Below are positions 13,774-22,766 of a stretch of 34,605 bases of DNA, piece after piece. A program made the translations under genes and the position numbers. A model generated the notes under the pieces. That model worked only from the letters and a program-made list of their open reading frames with translations, did no database searches and had not been told where the DNA came from. How positions within the stretch are numbered: the stretch's first letter is position 1; each line of letters begins with the position of its first letter. This DNA comes from Oscillospiraceae bacterium (GTDB lineage: Bacteria > Bacillota > Clostridia > Oscillospirales > Oscillospiraceae). The DNA is taken from assembly GCA_017479425.1 (NCBI GenBank), contig JAFVCD010000013.1, positions 1 to 34,605 of the forward strand. The letters run 5' to 3'.

Positions 13774-13814
13774 AATTATCCCCCTCGATTGTCAGTCGAG
13801 GGGGATTATTTTAT
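13774..13814 (-). terminator. Hairpin at the end of the glycoside operon
   Basis: Arms ATCCCCCTCGA (13778-13788) and TCGAGGGGGAT (13796-13806), extended by A/T pairs with one mismatch. It directly follows the GH78 stop on the minus strand. The T-tract is poor, so termination may be incomplete. Confidence 0.55.
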
Positions 13815-16300
13815 ATCGTCGTGAATTCATATTCTCCTGCGGCGACGGTTTTTATCTTTCCGCCGAGCTTTATATCTGCCGTACAGTTCGACGGAACTGA
13901 TACGCGGAAGATTACGGCGCCTTTTTTCTTCTCCCACGCGCTCTTAACCGTTCCGTAAGGGCTGAGATAGCTCGCCTCGGCGTGCGTTAGCGTTCCTCCC
14001 GGAACGGGCGAGATAGTGAAATGCCGCTCGCCGTCCGCACGGATTCCGCAGACGGTGTCGAACAGCCATCCGACCACGGCGCCGGGCGAGTAGTGATTCT
14101 GGCTGAGATTGCCTTCCCAGTTCTCCCAGATCGTCGTTGCGCCGTCGAGGACTTCGCCGAGCCAGCCCGGCTTTTCGGTATTCTCGAGCATTTTGTATGC
14201 GGTCTCGCTCTCCCCCGCCTCGGTCAGCACGCCGAGGATAAAGGGCGTTGACAAAAATCCCGTTCCGACGCGGAAGCGGTAATTCTCAACCGCGGATTTG
14301 AGCCGCTTCTCGGTGGCTTTTTTCTCCTCGCCGTCCAGCAGTCCGAGAGCGAGCGGACGGACGAGCTTTGCCTGCCGGTCGGTATCAAGAGAGGCGTAGG
14401 TCGGATATACCGATTTCGCGTTCTCCGCAATTTTCCGCAGCTCTATCGCATAGCCCGGCTCGACCTCGTCAGCGATTTCCGCCATAATACGCATCGAATA
14501 AAAGAGATACGCCGTGCACTCCTCCGGGTGCTTTGCCTGAGCGCCGTATACCGTGTCGCGGAACTCCTCCGGCTCAAGCCACTCTCCGAGGTGGACTCCC
14601 TTTTCGTAGTGGCCGTCCTTCTCGATGTTCTTTTTGAGGTACTCTGCGTATGCCTTTATCATCGGCCAGTATGCATCGAGGACGGCTCTGTCGCCGTAGC
14701 GCTTCCAATATCTGTACGGAATGAGGTATATTGCGTCCGCCCAGCCGACAGACGAGCCGGTGGCGGTGTACATCATATCCACGCCCTCGTAGGGCAGCAC
14801 CGCAGGAATGAGCCCGTTTTTGAGCTGTGCGTCCTGCATATCTCTGAGCCACTTTTTGAAGAACGCCGCCGTGTCCATCAGATACGCGCCGGTGTCGAAG
14901 AAAATCTGCGCGTCGCCAGTCCAGCCGAGGCGCTCTCGCGTCGGGCAGTCGGTGGGAATGTCGAGGAAGTTCGATTTCATACTCCAGTGCGTGTTCTCAA
15001 CGAGCTTATTCACAAGCTCATTTGAGCAATTAAACCGCCCGGTTTCCTCCATATCGGAGTAGACTGCAATCGCCTCCGCCTCGATATTTGCCTCGCCCTC
15101 GATCTCAGCGTAACGGAAGCCGAAAATCGAAAACGAGGTCTTGTAAATATCCTCGCCGCCGGAGCAGGTTATCACAATCTCCTGCCTCGGAGTGAAGTCC
15201 ACCTCGCCCTTTACCGGCATACCGAGGAGCTTTTTGATAAGCGAGACCTGATTCCAGCCTCCCGCGGGACGGGCCTCGCGTATTCCGCTGAGGTCGACCT
15301 TGCCGTTTTTAACGACCTCTCCCAGCGTGAGCTTTACGCGCGTGCCGCGCTCTCCGCGAACTCTGAGCGCAACATAGCCCGCGATATTCTGCCCGAAATC
15401 GAGAATATTGCCTTTTCTCGTCGCCTTGAAATGCTCGTGCTCGGTGACCGGGACATTGTCTGAGGCGACGACGGCGCTTTTCGGAGCTTCAACCTCGCGC
15501 GCTCTGCCGGAGAACGTCGGCGTCATACGAAAATCAACGATTTCGCCGTCCTTGAGGTCGGCAAAGCGTATTTCTCCGTCACTGCACCACGCCCACGATG
15601 AGTCCGTGCAGACGGTTTGCGTTTTTCCGTCGTCTGTCGTTATTTCGAGCTGTGCCATCGCGCTCGTTGTATCGCCGTAGACGTTAGTTACGCCGTAGGC
15701 GGCGCTGGAGCCGCGATACCAGCCGTCTGCAAGGCGCAGAGTGACGCTGTTTTCAGTTTTTATTAGCGACGTGACATCATAGACCTGGTACTGTATTCTC
15801 CTGCGGTAATCAGTTATGCCCGGCGCGAGGATAAAGCTCTCGAGGCGCGTGCCGTTTATGGTGACATCGTATACTCCGCGCGCGGTGGCGTAGAGACGCG
15901 CGGATACGATATTCCCGTGAGCCGCGAACTCTTTTCTGAAGAGGTCGACGGGATACCTGCGCCCCTTTTCGGGCTTGTACGCGCCGGATATCCACCTTGC
16001 CGCCCAGTCGGACGGGTCGAGAAGTCCCATCTCAAAGCTCGCTTCCGACCACTCGCCGGGCTTGCCGTGCTCGTCCCAGAGCCGCACCCTCCAATTCACT
16101 CTCTCGCGCGAGGAGAGCTTTCCGCCGTAAAGCGCGCACATCTCCGCACTATCGATCTTGCCGCTCTGCCACTTATCTGCGGCTATCTCATACGCCGTCT
16201 GCTCTCTGCCGCCCTCGCAGTTCCACATAAGGCGCACTTTTTCGGCGCCGAGACCTATCGGCGCGTAAAGATATTCAGTTCTCAGTCTTGCTGCCCTCAT
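13811..16300 (-). CDS. Alpha-L-rhamnosidase, GH78
   Basis: An 829-residue enzyme releasing terminal alpha-L-rhamnose from glycosides. It has N-terminal beta-sandwich domains (to about residue 430: FRKEFAAHGNIVSARLYATARGVYDVTING, typical of GH78) and an (alpha/alpha)6 barrel. The signature DIPTDCPTRERLGWTGDAQIF starts near residue 447. Its Asp/Glu/Asp spacing (D-x4-E-x6-D) matches the rhamnose-binding and acid residues known in Bacillus GH78. A C-terminal beta domain follows (GGTLTHAEASYLSPYGTVKSAW). There is no signal peptide, so it is cytosolic and must act on imported substrate. GAGAGG precedes the start. Only three bases separate it from the Gfo-VOC gene stop; it is the last gene of the operon. 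Confidence 0.92.
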   Translation of the reverse strand: MRAARLRTEYLYAPIGLGAEKVRLMWNCEGGREQTAYEIAADKWQSGKIDSAEMCALYGGKLSSRERVNWRVRLWDEHGKPGEWSEASFEMGLLDPSDWAARWISGAYKPEKGRRYPVDLFRKEFAAHGNIVSARLYATARGVYDVTINGTRLESFILAPGITDYRRRIQYQVYDVTSLIKTENSVTLRLADGWYRGSSAAYGVTNVYGDTTSAMAQLEITTDDGKTQTVCTDSSWAWCSDGEIRFADLKDGEIVDFRMTPTFSGRAREVEAPKSAVVASDNVPVTEHEHFKATRKGNILDFGQNIAGYVALRVRGERGTRVKLTLGEVVKNGKVDLSGIREARPAGGWNQVSLIKKLLGMPVKGEVDFTPRQEIVITCSGGEDIYKTSFSIFGFRYAEIEGEANIEAEAIAVYSDMEETGRFNCSNELVNKLVENTHWSMKSNFLDIPTDCPTRERLGWTGDAQIFFDTGAYLMDTAAFFKKWLRDMQDAQLKNGLIPAVLPYEGVDMMYTATGSSVGWADAIYLIPYRYWKRYGDRAVLDAYWPMIKAYAEYLKKNIEKDGHYEKGVHLGEWLEPEEFRDTVYGAQAKHPEECTAYLFYSMRIMAEIADEVEPGYAIELRKIAENAKSVYPTYASLDTDRQAKLVRPLALGLLDGEEKKATEKRLKSAVENYRFRVGTGFLSTPFILGVLTEAGESETAYKMLENTEKPGWLGEVLDGATTIWENWEGNLSQNHYSPGAVVGWLFDTVCGIRADGERHFTISPVPGGTLTHAEASYLSPYGTVKSAWEKKKGAVIFRVSVPSNCTADIKLGGKIKTVAAGEYEFTTI

Positions 16301-16303
16301 AGA

Positions 16304-17794
16304 TTATCCTCTCCCGTAGAGCTGATACGATCTGTCTGTGTACTCCATAAGCTCGAAGCGGTTGCCCTCCGGATCGTGGATCCAGAGCTGGAGCGTGCCG
16401 TCGATGCCCTCGGCTATCTCGCCCTCGATGTACTCCGCGCCGCCGCGGTCGATTATTGCCTGCCGGAAGTCGCGGATATTCTCAACCTCGAGAGAGAAAT
16501 GCGTGTAGTTGAGGCTGTGGTTGCCCGGAACGGATGGAATTATAGCGCCAATCTGGTCAAAAAGCTCGATAAAGCACACGTCCGCCCACTTCAGGTAGAC
16601 GTTCCAGACCCGCTCGCCCTGCTTTTCGAGAAAAGCGGCATAGCCTGGAACCGGCTCGCCGTTCGCCTCCGCCTTCCGGCGGATATCAGCCGCCATATCG
16701 CGGTAGGTAAGCTCAAACTGAACGGCGCAGCCCATGATCTTTGTATAGAAATCCCGCACCTTTTTCATATCCCTGCAGTTGAAGCCGACGTGACTGATCG
16801 CCTTTATGCGCGTGTTTAGGTCAGGCTTCTCCTCGCCCGGATAGACCACGCCCATCTGCCTGCGGCAATCGTCCATTATCGCCATAATATCGCGCGTAGC
16901 CCTGTGCGGAACGAGGTCAGACTCGGTTTTTCCCGCGAGAATATCGGCGGCTGTGTCGTCAAACTCGTTTCTGTACGCCGCAGTCAAACCGCCCTGCACG
17001 GAAAACCGCTCGGTTTTGTCGGTTTTAAGCTGCGCCTTCTCCGCCATGTGGAAAAACGGCACCGTGATTTTGCCCTTCGTGCCGGTAATCGTCATGCTTT
17101 CGCCCTTGAAGCCCTTGAAGGAAACATACAGTTTCGCCTCAAAGGAGGGGTATTTCATCGTAATATGCTCGTCTACGTCAACTCCGTTGTAGATAGCGCC
17201 CTTTGCCTCGGTCTTTTCCGGCAGTCCGAAGAGCTCATAGACGTATCGGACGGGATAGATGCCGATGTCGACAAGCGCGCCGCCGCCGAGAGCGCGGTTT
17301 ACAAGGCGGCTCGTGGTGTCGCCGCGGCGGAGCATAGGAAAGGCGTAGTTTGCCTCGACGGCTCTGACCTCTCCGATCCTCCCGCTCTCTATCCACTCGC
17401 GCACCTTGAGCGAGACGGGGTTGTGCCACGTCCACATCGCCTCCGCGGCGTAAACTCCCATCTTCTCGGCGAGAGCGAGAATTTCTTCCGTTTCCTCTGA
17501 GTTCATCGCAAAAGGCTTTTCGCACAGCACCGGCTTTCCCGCGAGGATCGCCATGCGCGAGTATTTCGCGTGCGTATCGTTCGGCGTTGCGATATACACC
17601 GCCTGAACGCGCTCGTCGGCAATCGCCTCATCGGCGGTTCTGTACGCAGTTCCGCCGAACTCTGAGGTGAACTTTTCCGCCTTTTCAAAGCTTCTGTTGA
17701 ACGCCGCAACGATTTTATTATCCGTATCCTTCAGCTGCTTCGCTACAGAAACGGCGATTCCCCCGCAGCCGATAAACGCCCAGTTAAAGCTCAT
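16304..17794 (-). CDS. Gfo/Idh/MocA oxidoreductase fused to a VOC (glyoxalase-like) domain
   Basis: A 496-residue two-domain protein. Residues 1-~325 are an NAD(P)-dependent Gfo/Idh/MocA dehydrogenase: Rossmann motif GCGGIA, IATPNDTHAKY, the catalytic-lysine motif LCEKPFAMN, and the C-terminal alpha/beta substrate domain. Residues ~331-490 are a VOC/glyoxalase domain (ISHVGFNCRDMKKVRDFY at its start, NYTHFSLEVENI and IHDPEGNRFELMEY later) with candidate His and Glu metal ligands. The two are normally separate proteins. The start at 17794 has GAGGTAG and an ATGA overlap with the GH2 stop; an upstream in-frame start at 17851 lies within GH2. It may oxidise a sugar or glycoside hydroxyl, with the VOC domain acting on the keto product. 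This is inference. Confidence 0.88.
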   Translation of the reverse strand: MSFNWAFIGCGGIAVSVAKQLKDTDNKIVAAFNRSFEKAEKFTSEFGGTAYRTADEAIADERVQAVYIATPNDTHAKYSRMAILAGKPVLCEKPFAMNSEETEEILALAEKMGVYAAEAMWTWHNPVSLKVREWIESGRIGEVRAVEANYAFPMLRRGDTTSRLVNRALGGGALVDIGIYPVRYVYELFGLPEKTEAKGAIYNGVDVDEHITMKYPSFEAKLYVSFKGFKGESMTITGTKGKITVPFFHMAEKAQLKTDKTERFSVQGGLTAAYRNEFDDTAADILAGKTESDLVPHRATRDIMAIMDDCRRQMGVVYPGEEKPDLNTRIKAISHVGFNCRDMKKVRDFYTKIMGCAVQFELTYRDMAADIRRKAEANGEPVPGYAAFLEKQGERVWNVYLKWADVCFIELFDQIGAIIPSVPGNHSLNYTHFSLEVENIRDFRQAIIDRGGAEYIEGEIAEGIDGTLQLWIHDPEGNRFELMEYTDRSYQLYGRG

Positions 17795-20055
17795 TTTACT
17801 ACCTCGATTTCGCATTCTTTTCCGTTTGCCGTGACCTTCATCGTTCCGCACTCTCCCGCTCTCACAACCGCGAGGGCGCGTCCGTAGTATGTGGCGTACT
17901 CTCCCCTGTCGAAGCGCTCCTCAGTGCGCGGATTTGCGCTTCCGAAGCCCAAAAGCTCGCCGCCCTCGACAAAAACTCTCACCTTTTCATCGGCGTTGGC
18001 CTCGACCGTGCCGCTCTCATCCGCGATGAGAATGGGAATATAGACTATTTCGCCGCTCTTTACAGTGTTTTTCTCGGGCTTTATCGTAATTTCAGCACCT
18101 TTTGCGCTCGAAAGCTCACATCTTGCAATCTCTCTGCCGCCGAGGTCGAAGCAAACCGCTTCGAGCCTGCCGGGGTCGTATTTTACCTTGAAGGTCGCGC
18201 GGCAATCCTTCGCTCTTGCTTTGCCGACGAGCTTTCCGTTGAGATAAAGCTCGACTCTCGCGCCCTCGGTGTAGACCTCGACTGTCGCCTCTTTCCCCTC
18301 GCAGCCGCGCCAAGACCAGCTCGGAATGGCGTTAGTGCCGCGCCACACGCCCTTTATGGGCTTCTCAGAGTGGTTAATCGGCTGCACGGCGATGGAGCTT
18401 CCCTTGCTCCAGACCGCGCTCGCCCAGAGTGCCTCGCCATTCGGGTCACCGAGAATATCGAAGGCGCCGGTATCGCCGAGGAGCCACGGATAGGGCTTTG
18501 AAAAGCCCTTGCCGTCCGGCGTGAACGCCCACGCCCCGATGCCCGCTTCGCCCATATAATCCCACGCCGTCCACATAAAGTCGCCGATGAGATACGGGTA
18601 CTTCTTCACCATTGCCCAGTTCTTCGCAAGCGTCTGCGGGAAGGTCTCGGAGCCGACTATCACGCGCTCGGGGTGCGCCTTTCCGTCGATTGCGTACCTG
18701 CCGGAGGCGTAGTTGTAGCCGCAGATGTCGAGATGCTTGAGGCTCGGGCTCGTCACCGCGTCGGCGCCCTTGGAGTTTGCCGAGCTGTTCATTCCGGTGC
18801 CGACAAACGAGGTTATGAGGTTGAACATCGTCGAGCTCATGCCGGAGAGCTTCTTCTCTCCATCGGCGCTTGGCTCCTCCTTCGAGGTATCGAACATCTC
18901 CCTGCCCTTTGCGGCGTTGGAAATGATCATCAGATTGAAGCCGCCGGTCACTGCGCGCGCCGGGTCGATGGCGTGGATATGCTCCGCCATCTCGCGCGTC
19001 TTTTCAATTCCCTCGGACTTCGCGGGCTCAGATACCTCGTTGCCTATGGAGTACATAATTACCGACGGGTGATTATAGTCGCGGCTCACGAGAGCGTCGA
19101 TATCGGCTATGTAATTATCGTGCCACTGCGATGCGTAGTCGAATTTTGTCTTTGCGTGGTACCACATATCCCACGTTTCGTCCATAACATACACTCCGAG
19201 CTCATCGCAGGCGTCGAGAAGTGCGCGCGAGGCAGGGTTATGCGCGCTTCTGATGGCGTTGAAGCCGGCGTTTTTAAGTATCCTCACGCGGCGGTGCTCC
19301 GCCTCGTCGTAAGTCGCGGCGCCGAGAACGCCGCTGTCGTGGTGAATGCATCCGCCGCGCAGGAGGGTTTCACGGCCGTTAATAAACAGTCCCTTCGGGC
19401 TCCACTCGATCTTGCGGATTCCGAAGCGCACCTCCGCCTCATCGTCGGCGGTTCTGACCTTCGCCGTGTAGAGATACGGGTCATTCTCGCTCCAGAGGCG
19501 GGCACTCGGAATTGTGAGCTCGAAGCTCTCGCCCTCGCCGGTAACCCCGTCCACCGATGCGGTAACCTTTTTCGCGCTTTTTACGCGGATTATCACAGGA
19601 TCTGTCGAAACCGTGTCGATTTTAACGCTCTCCGGCTCGATAACATCGCCGTTTCCGGTATAGAGCCACACCGGGCGGTAGATACCCGCTCCGGAGTACC
19701 AGCGGCTCTGCGGCTCCTCAACGGCGCACTCTACTCTGACTGTGTTCTCGCCGTCGGAGAGGTACTCGTCGAGCTGAACGAAAAACGGAATGTAGCCGTA
19801 AGCCGCGCCGCCCGCGAGAGTACCGTTTACATAGACCCGCGCGTTTTTATAAACGCCCTCGAAGTGGAGTATGGAGTGCTCAGCCCCGGGCTTCTGAAAT
19901 TTTTTCTCATAGACCCACTCGCCGCCCGCGAAGAACGCTCCGGCGCTTCCGGAGGGCGCGTCGGGTCGGCGCTCGGTGTGCAGCATAGCGTCGTGCGGGA
20001 GCGTTACCGCCTCGCCGTTACAAGTCCAGCTATCATTCCATGATACTCTTTTCAT
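17791..20055 (-). CDS. Beta-galactosidase-like glycoside hydrolase, GH2
   Basis: A 754-residue GH2 enzyme: N-terminal jelly-roll domain (FEGVYKNARVYVNGTLAGGAAYGY), an immunoglobulin-like domain, the catalytic barrel (~250-560) and C-terminal beta domains. The acid/base is Glu340 in YSIGNEVSE and the nucleophile Glu470 in IVGSETFP. RGGCIHHDSGVLGAATYDEA fits the beta-galactosidase branch, but beta-glucuronidase-like or other GH2 activity cannot be excluded. There is no signal peptide, so it is cytosolic. AAAGGAG precedes the ATG, which overlaps the GH1 stop by four bases. Its own stop overlaps the start of the Gfo-VOC gene in the same way. Confidence 0.92.
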   Translation of the reverse strand: MKRVSWNDSWTCNGEAVTLPHDAMLHTERRPDAPSGSAGAFFAGGEWVYEKKFQKPGAEHSILHFEGVYKNARVYVNGTLAGGAAYGYIPFFVQLDEYLSDGENTVRVECAVEEPQSRWYSGAGIYRPVWLYTGNGDVIEPESVKIDTVSTDPVIIRVKSAKKVTASVDGVTGEGESFELTIPSARLWSENDPYLYTAKVRTADDEAEVRFGIRKIEWSPKGLFINGRETLLRGGCIHHDSGVLGAATYDEAEHRRVRILKNAGFNAIRSAHNPASRALLDACDELGVYVMDETWDMWYHAKTKFDYASQWHDNYIADIDALVSRDYNHPSVIMYSIGNEVSEPAKSEGIEKTREMAEHIHAIDPARAVTGGFNLMIISNAAKGREMFDTSKEEPSADGEKKLSGMSSTMFNLITSFVGTGMNSSANSKGADAVTSPSLKHLDICGYNYASGRYAIDGKAHPERVIVGSETFPQTLAKNWAMVKKYPYLIGDFMWTAWDYMGEAGIGAWAFTPDGKGFSKPYPWLLGDTGAFDILGDPNGEALWASAVWSKGSSIAVQPINHSEKPIKGVWRGTNAIPSWSWRGCEGKEATVEVYTEGARVELYLNGKLVGKARAKDCRATFKVKYDPGRLEAVCFDLGGREIARCELSSAKGAEITIKPEKNTVKSGEIVYIPILIADESGTVEANADEKVRVFVEGGELLGFGSANPRTEERFDRGEYATYYGRALAVVRAGECGTMKVTANGKECEIEVVK

Positions 20056-21320
20056 TTTGCCGTCTCCTTTAAGCTTCCGAGAACTCGAAGGCTCTCCTTG
20101 GTTTTTCTTTCCATCGTTTCTCTGTCCACAGCTATAAGACCGAAGGTCTTAGCGTAGCCCGCCTGCCACTCAAAGTTATCGAGGAGCGACCAGTGGAGAT
20201 ACCCCGTGACCGGCGCTCCCGCGCTCTTCGCCGCCATTACGGAGTCAAACGCCTCGCGGATAAATTCGCATCTGCGATTATCGTCGTCTGTTGCGATGCC
20301 GTTTTCCGTAACGATAAGCTCGCCCTTGTAGCTTCGCGAGACCCTTGCGAGCACGTTTCCTATGCTCGCTGGATAGTCCTCATAGCCCATCTGCGTGACC
20401 CTCGCCTCTCTCGCAGGAGAGCGCGCGCCGCTCTCGTCAACGATTTTGCGCGAATAATTCTGAACTCCGAGAAAATCGTCGTCCTTGATATACGGAAGAT
20501 ACCAGCCGAAATCCTCGTGCCAGAGCTTCGCCGCCGCGCTCTTGCCTCTCTCAGTCGGTTGATAATCGAAAAGCGAGAGCGTAAGCCCGACCTTAGTGTC
20601 TGGCGATGCCTCTTTTATCGCTCTTTTCGCGGCGAGGTGCGCCTCCATGACGCATCTTTCGCTCTTTTCATCGCGCGGCTTAAGAAATGAGTTTATCGCA
20701 AGAGGGTTAGTCTTAAACGCTATCCCCTGCTCGACCATTCCGATGAGAATAGATTTCAGGTCAAGCCCGCTGTTCTGCCCGACCTGCACTCCGCCCTCTT
20801 TGCGCGCGCCTGCATTCATCATGTCCGCAATGACCTTGTGGAGCTGAATGCCCATGTTCGCCTCGTTTATCGTGCAGATATACGGGAGCTTTTCGCCGAG
20901 AGCCCTTGCCACATATCCCGCGTAACGCGCAAAATACGCCGCGACAGCATTTTTCGCCCAGCCGCCCTTTTTTATGAGCCACGCAGGGGAAGAAAAGTGC
21001 ATAAGCGTGACGATGGGCGTAACTCCATTATCATAGCAGCAGTCGATAACGCGGCGGTAGTGCTCTATCTCCGCCTTGTCGAACGCTCCCTCCTCCGGCT
21101 CAATGCGCGCCCATTCGATTCCGAAGCGGTAGGCGTTGCCGCCGGCTTCCGCGAGGAGACGTATATCCTCCTCATAGCGGTTATAGTGGTCGCAGGCGAC
21201 GCCAGAGGGCTCAGTGAAATCCGAGTGCTTCACATTCTCCATCACCCAATAGTCGGAGTGGATGTTATTGCCCTCGACCTGATGTGCAGCAGTCGCCGCG
21301 CCGATAAAAAACTCATGCAT
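20052..21320 (-). CDS. Beta-glucosidase-type glycoside hydrolase, GH1
   Basis: A 422-residue GH1 (beta/alpha)8 enzyme. It opens with FFIGAATAAHQVEGNN, the usual GH1 start. The acid/base Glu153 is in TINEANM and the nucleophile Glu339 in IVTENGIA; LHWSLLDNFEWQAGY near residue 380 is the aglycone-side signature. It lacks the phosphate-binding features that would mark a 6-phospho-beta-glucosidase, fitting uptake by a symporter rather than a PTS. It is slightly shorter than the usual ~450 residues. It is cytosolic. Its GGAG site lies in the last codons of the GH43 gene, six bases upstream. Confidence 0.92.
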   Translation of the reverse strand: MHEFFIGAATAAHQVEGNNIHSDYWVMENVKHSDFTEPSGVACDHYNRYEEDIRLLAEAGGNAYRFGIEWARIEPEEGAFDKAEIEHYRRVIDCCYDNGVTPIVTLMHFSSPAWLIKKGGWAKNAVAAYFARYAGYVARALGEKLPYICTINEANMGIQLHKVIADMMNAGARKEGGVQVGQNSGLDLKSILIGMVEQGIAFKTNPLAINSFLKPRDEKSERCVMEAHLAAKRAIKEASPDTKVGLTLSLFDYQPTERGKSAAAKLWHEDFGWYLPYIKDDDFLGVQNYSRKIVDESGARSPAREARVTQMGYEDYPASIGNVLARVSRSYKGELIVTENGIATDDDNRRCEFIREAFDSVMAAKSAGAPVTGYLHWSLLDNFEWQAGYAKTFGLIAVDRETMERKTKESLRVLGSLKETAK

Positions 21321-21326
21321 GGCTTT

Positions 21327-22766
21327 TTACTCCAATGTGAATTTCAGAAAATCGAACCTTCCCGCGCCCTCGTATTCAAAGCACAGCGCGCTTACGCCGT
21401 CGCGTATATTGAGCGCGCTGGAGTAGGTCGTCCACGTTTTTGACGGAGCGATATTCACAGCGCTTATCGCCGCGCCCTCGGGCGAAGCCTTGACAAGCAG
21501 TCTGCCGCCCGCGCTTCCGCGGACGGTCACGGAAACGCTCTTCGCATTTTCAAAGCGGAAATATTTATATACCGCCGTCATCCCGTCCCTGCAGTTAGCT
21601 ATATACTGCTCCGGCGCCTCGCCGCCCATCTCGGGCGACCAGTCCTCACCGCTCTGCGTGATGTACGGATGGCGCATACCCATCGCAAGCGGGTGCGAAA
21701 TGGTCGGCGTCTGCTTTCCGTAGAGGTTGCACGCTATGGAGGCTGGGTATGTGCCGATTCCCGAGAGAGCGCCGCCGTTAAGTCCGCAGCTTGTGATATG
21801 CACCTGCGGAATGGAGCCGTCCGGGAGAATTTCTATCCTCTCGGCGCAGCCCTGGCGCGAGAACATCGTGCGGTTTGTCTGGCGATGGTAGAAGATGTAA
21901 TACCGCCCGTCTACGCACTCTATTCCGCCGTGGTCGTTGCCGTAGGTGCAGAGCGGCGCGCCGCCCTCGCCCGGGAACAGATCGCAGTTTGATACGATAA
22001 CTCCGCCGTAACGGTAATCTCCGTCCGGCCTGTCGCTCACGGCGTAGCACAGCTCGTGGAGCGTAACCGACGAATAGACGAGGTAATACTTGCCGCGGAT
22101 CCTTCTTATCGAGCTTGCCTCGAAGAATTCATGCCCCTCAAAGCCCGTTCCCTCCGCCTCGCCGAGAGTCGGAAGCAGCTTTTTCGGCTCGGTTTTAAGC
22201 GTCAGCATATCGTCCTCAAGGGTCATAACGGTGCTCGCCTTCGGCTCCTTGCCGATGGCGCTTCTTGTGCGCGGACCGTTGCCGGAGTAGAGATAAATTT
22301 CGCCGTCATCGTCGATGAAAACTCCGGGGTCGAAGGGTATCGTATCGCCCTCGCGCTCGCCGATTATACCGCCCTCGCTGTCGCGCACAACGCCGTGGAA
22401 CATATACCTTCCCGCCGGCGTATCGCACACCGCGACGCCGATAGATTTCACAGCGTCATCCGGGCAGTAGAAGAGATAATACCTGCCGTCCTTGCCTCTT
22501 ACCACGTCCGGCGCCCACATCTCATGCTGTCCGCGAGGCATACGCGGATCCTGAGTTTTCTTGTAAATCACGCCCTCATAGCGCCAGTCGGTGAGATTGC
22601 TCACCGGCGCAGACCACGCGACGTAATCATTCATACAGAACTTTTTGCCGCCGAAGCGGTCGTGACTGCCGTAAATATACAGTCTGTCGCCGAAAACGTG
22701 CGGTTCGCCGTCCGGGATGTATTCCCACGTCGGCAGATAAGGATTGTAAACCTGCATTTTATCCAC
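21327..22766 (-). CDS. Glycoside hydrolase GH43 with a CBM6-like C-terminus
   Basis: A 479-residue protein with a five-bladed beta-propeller (residues ~5-320) and a C-terminal beta-sandwich (~345-479) resembling CBM6. Candidate catalytic acids follow the GH43 pattern: Asp in IPDGEPHVF near the N-terminus, Asp in MWAPDVVRG, and Glu in GHEFFEASSIRR. Members act on alpha-L-arabinofuranosides or beta-D-xylosides; the choice cannot be made here. There is no signal peptide. Start choice: GTG at 22766, with GGAGG six bases upstream and an 8-base overlap with GH3. An ATG three codons later is the alternative. Confidence 0.88.
   Translation of the reverse strand: MDKMQVYNPYLPTWEYIPDGEPHVFGDRLYIYGSHDRFGGKKFCMNDYVAWSAPVSNLTDWRYEGVIYKKTQDPRMPRGQHEMWAPDVVRGKDGRYYLFYCPDDAVKSIGVAVCDTPAGRYMFHGVVRDSEGGIIGEREGDTIPFDPGVFIDDDGEIYLYSGNGPRTRSAIGKEPKASTVMTLEDDMLTLKTEPKKLLPTLGEAEGTGFEGHEFFEASSIRRIRGKYYLVYSSVTLHELCYAVSDRPDGDYRYGGVIVSNCDLFPGEGGAPLCTYGNDHGGIECVDGRYYIFYHRQTNRTMFSRQGCAERIEILPDGSIPQVHITSCGLNGGALSGIGTYPASIACNLYGKQTPTISHPLAMGMRHPYITQSGEDWSPEMGGEAPEQYIANCRDGMTAVYKYFRFENAKSVSVTVRGSAGGRLLVKASPEGAAISAVNIAPSKTWTTYSSALNIRDGVSALCFEYEGAGRFDFLKFTLE

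Noticed and set aside
18673-20043. Plus-strand open frame of 456 codons opposite GH2
   Set aside because: A shadow of the GH2 gene, with no domain features or ribosome site.
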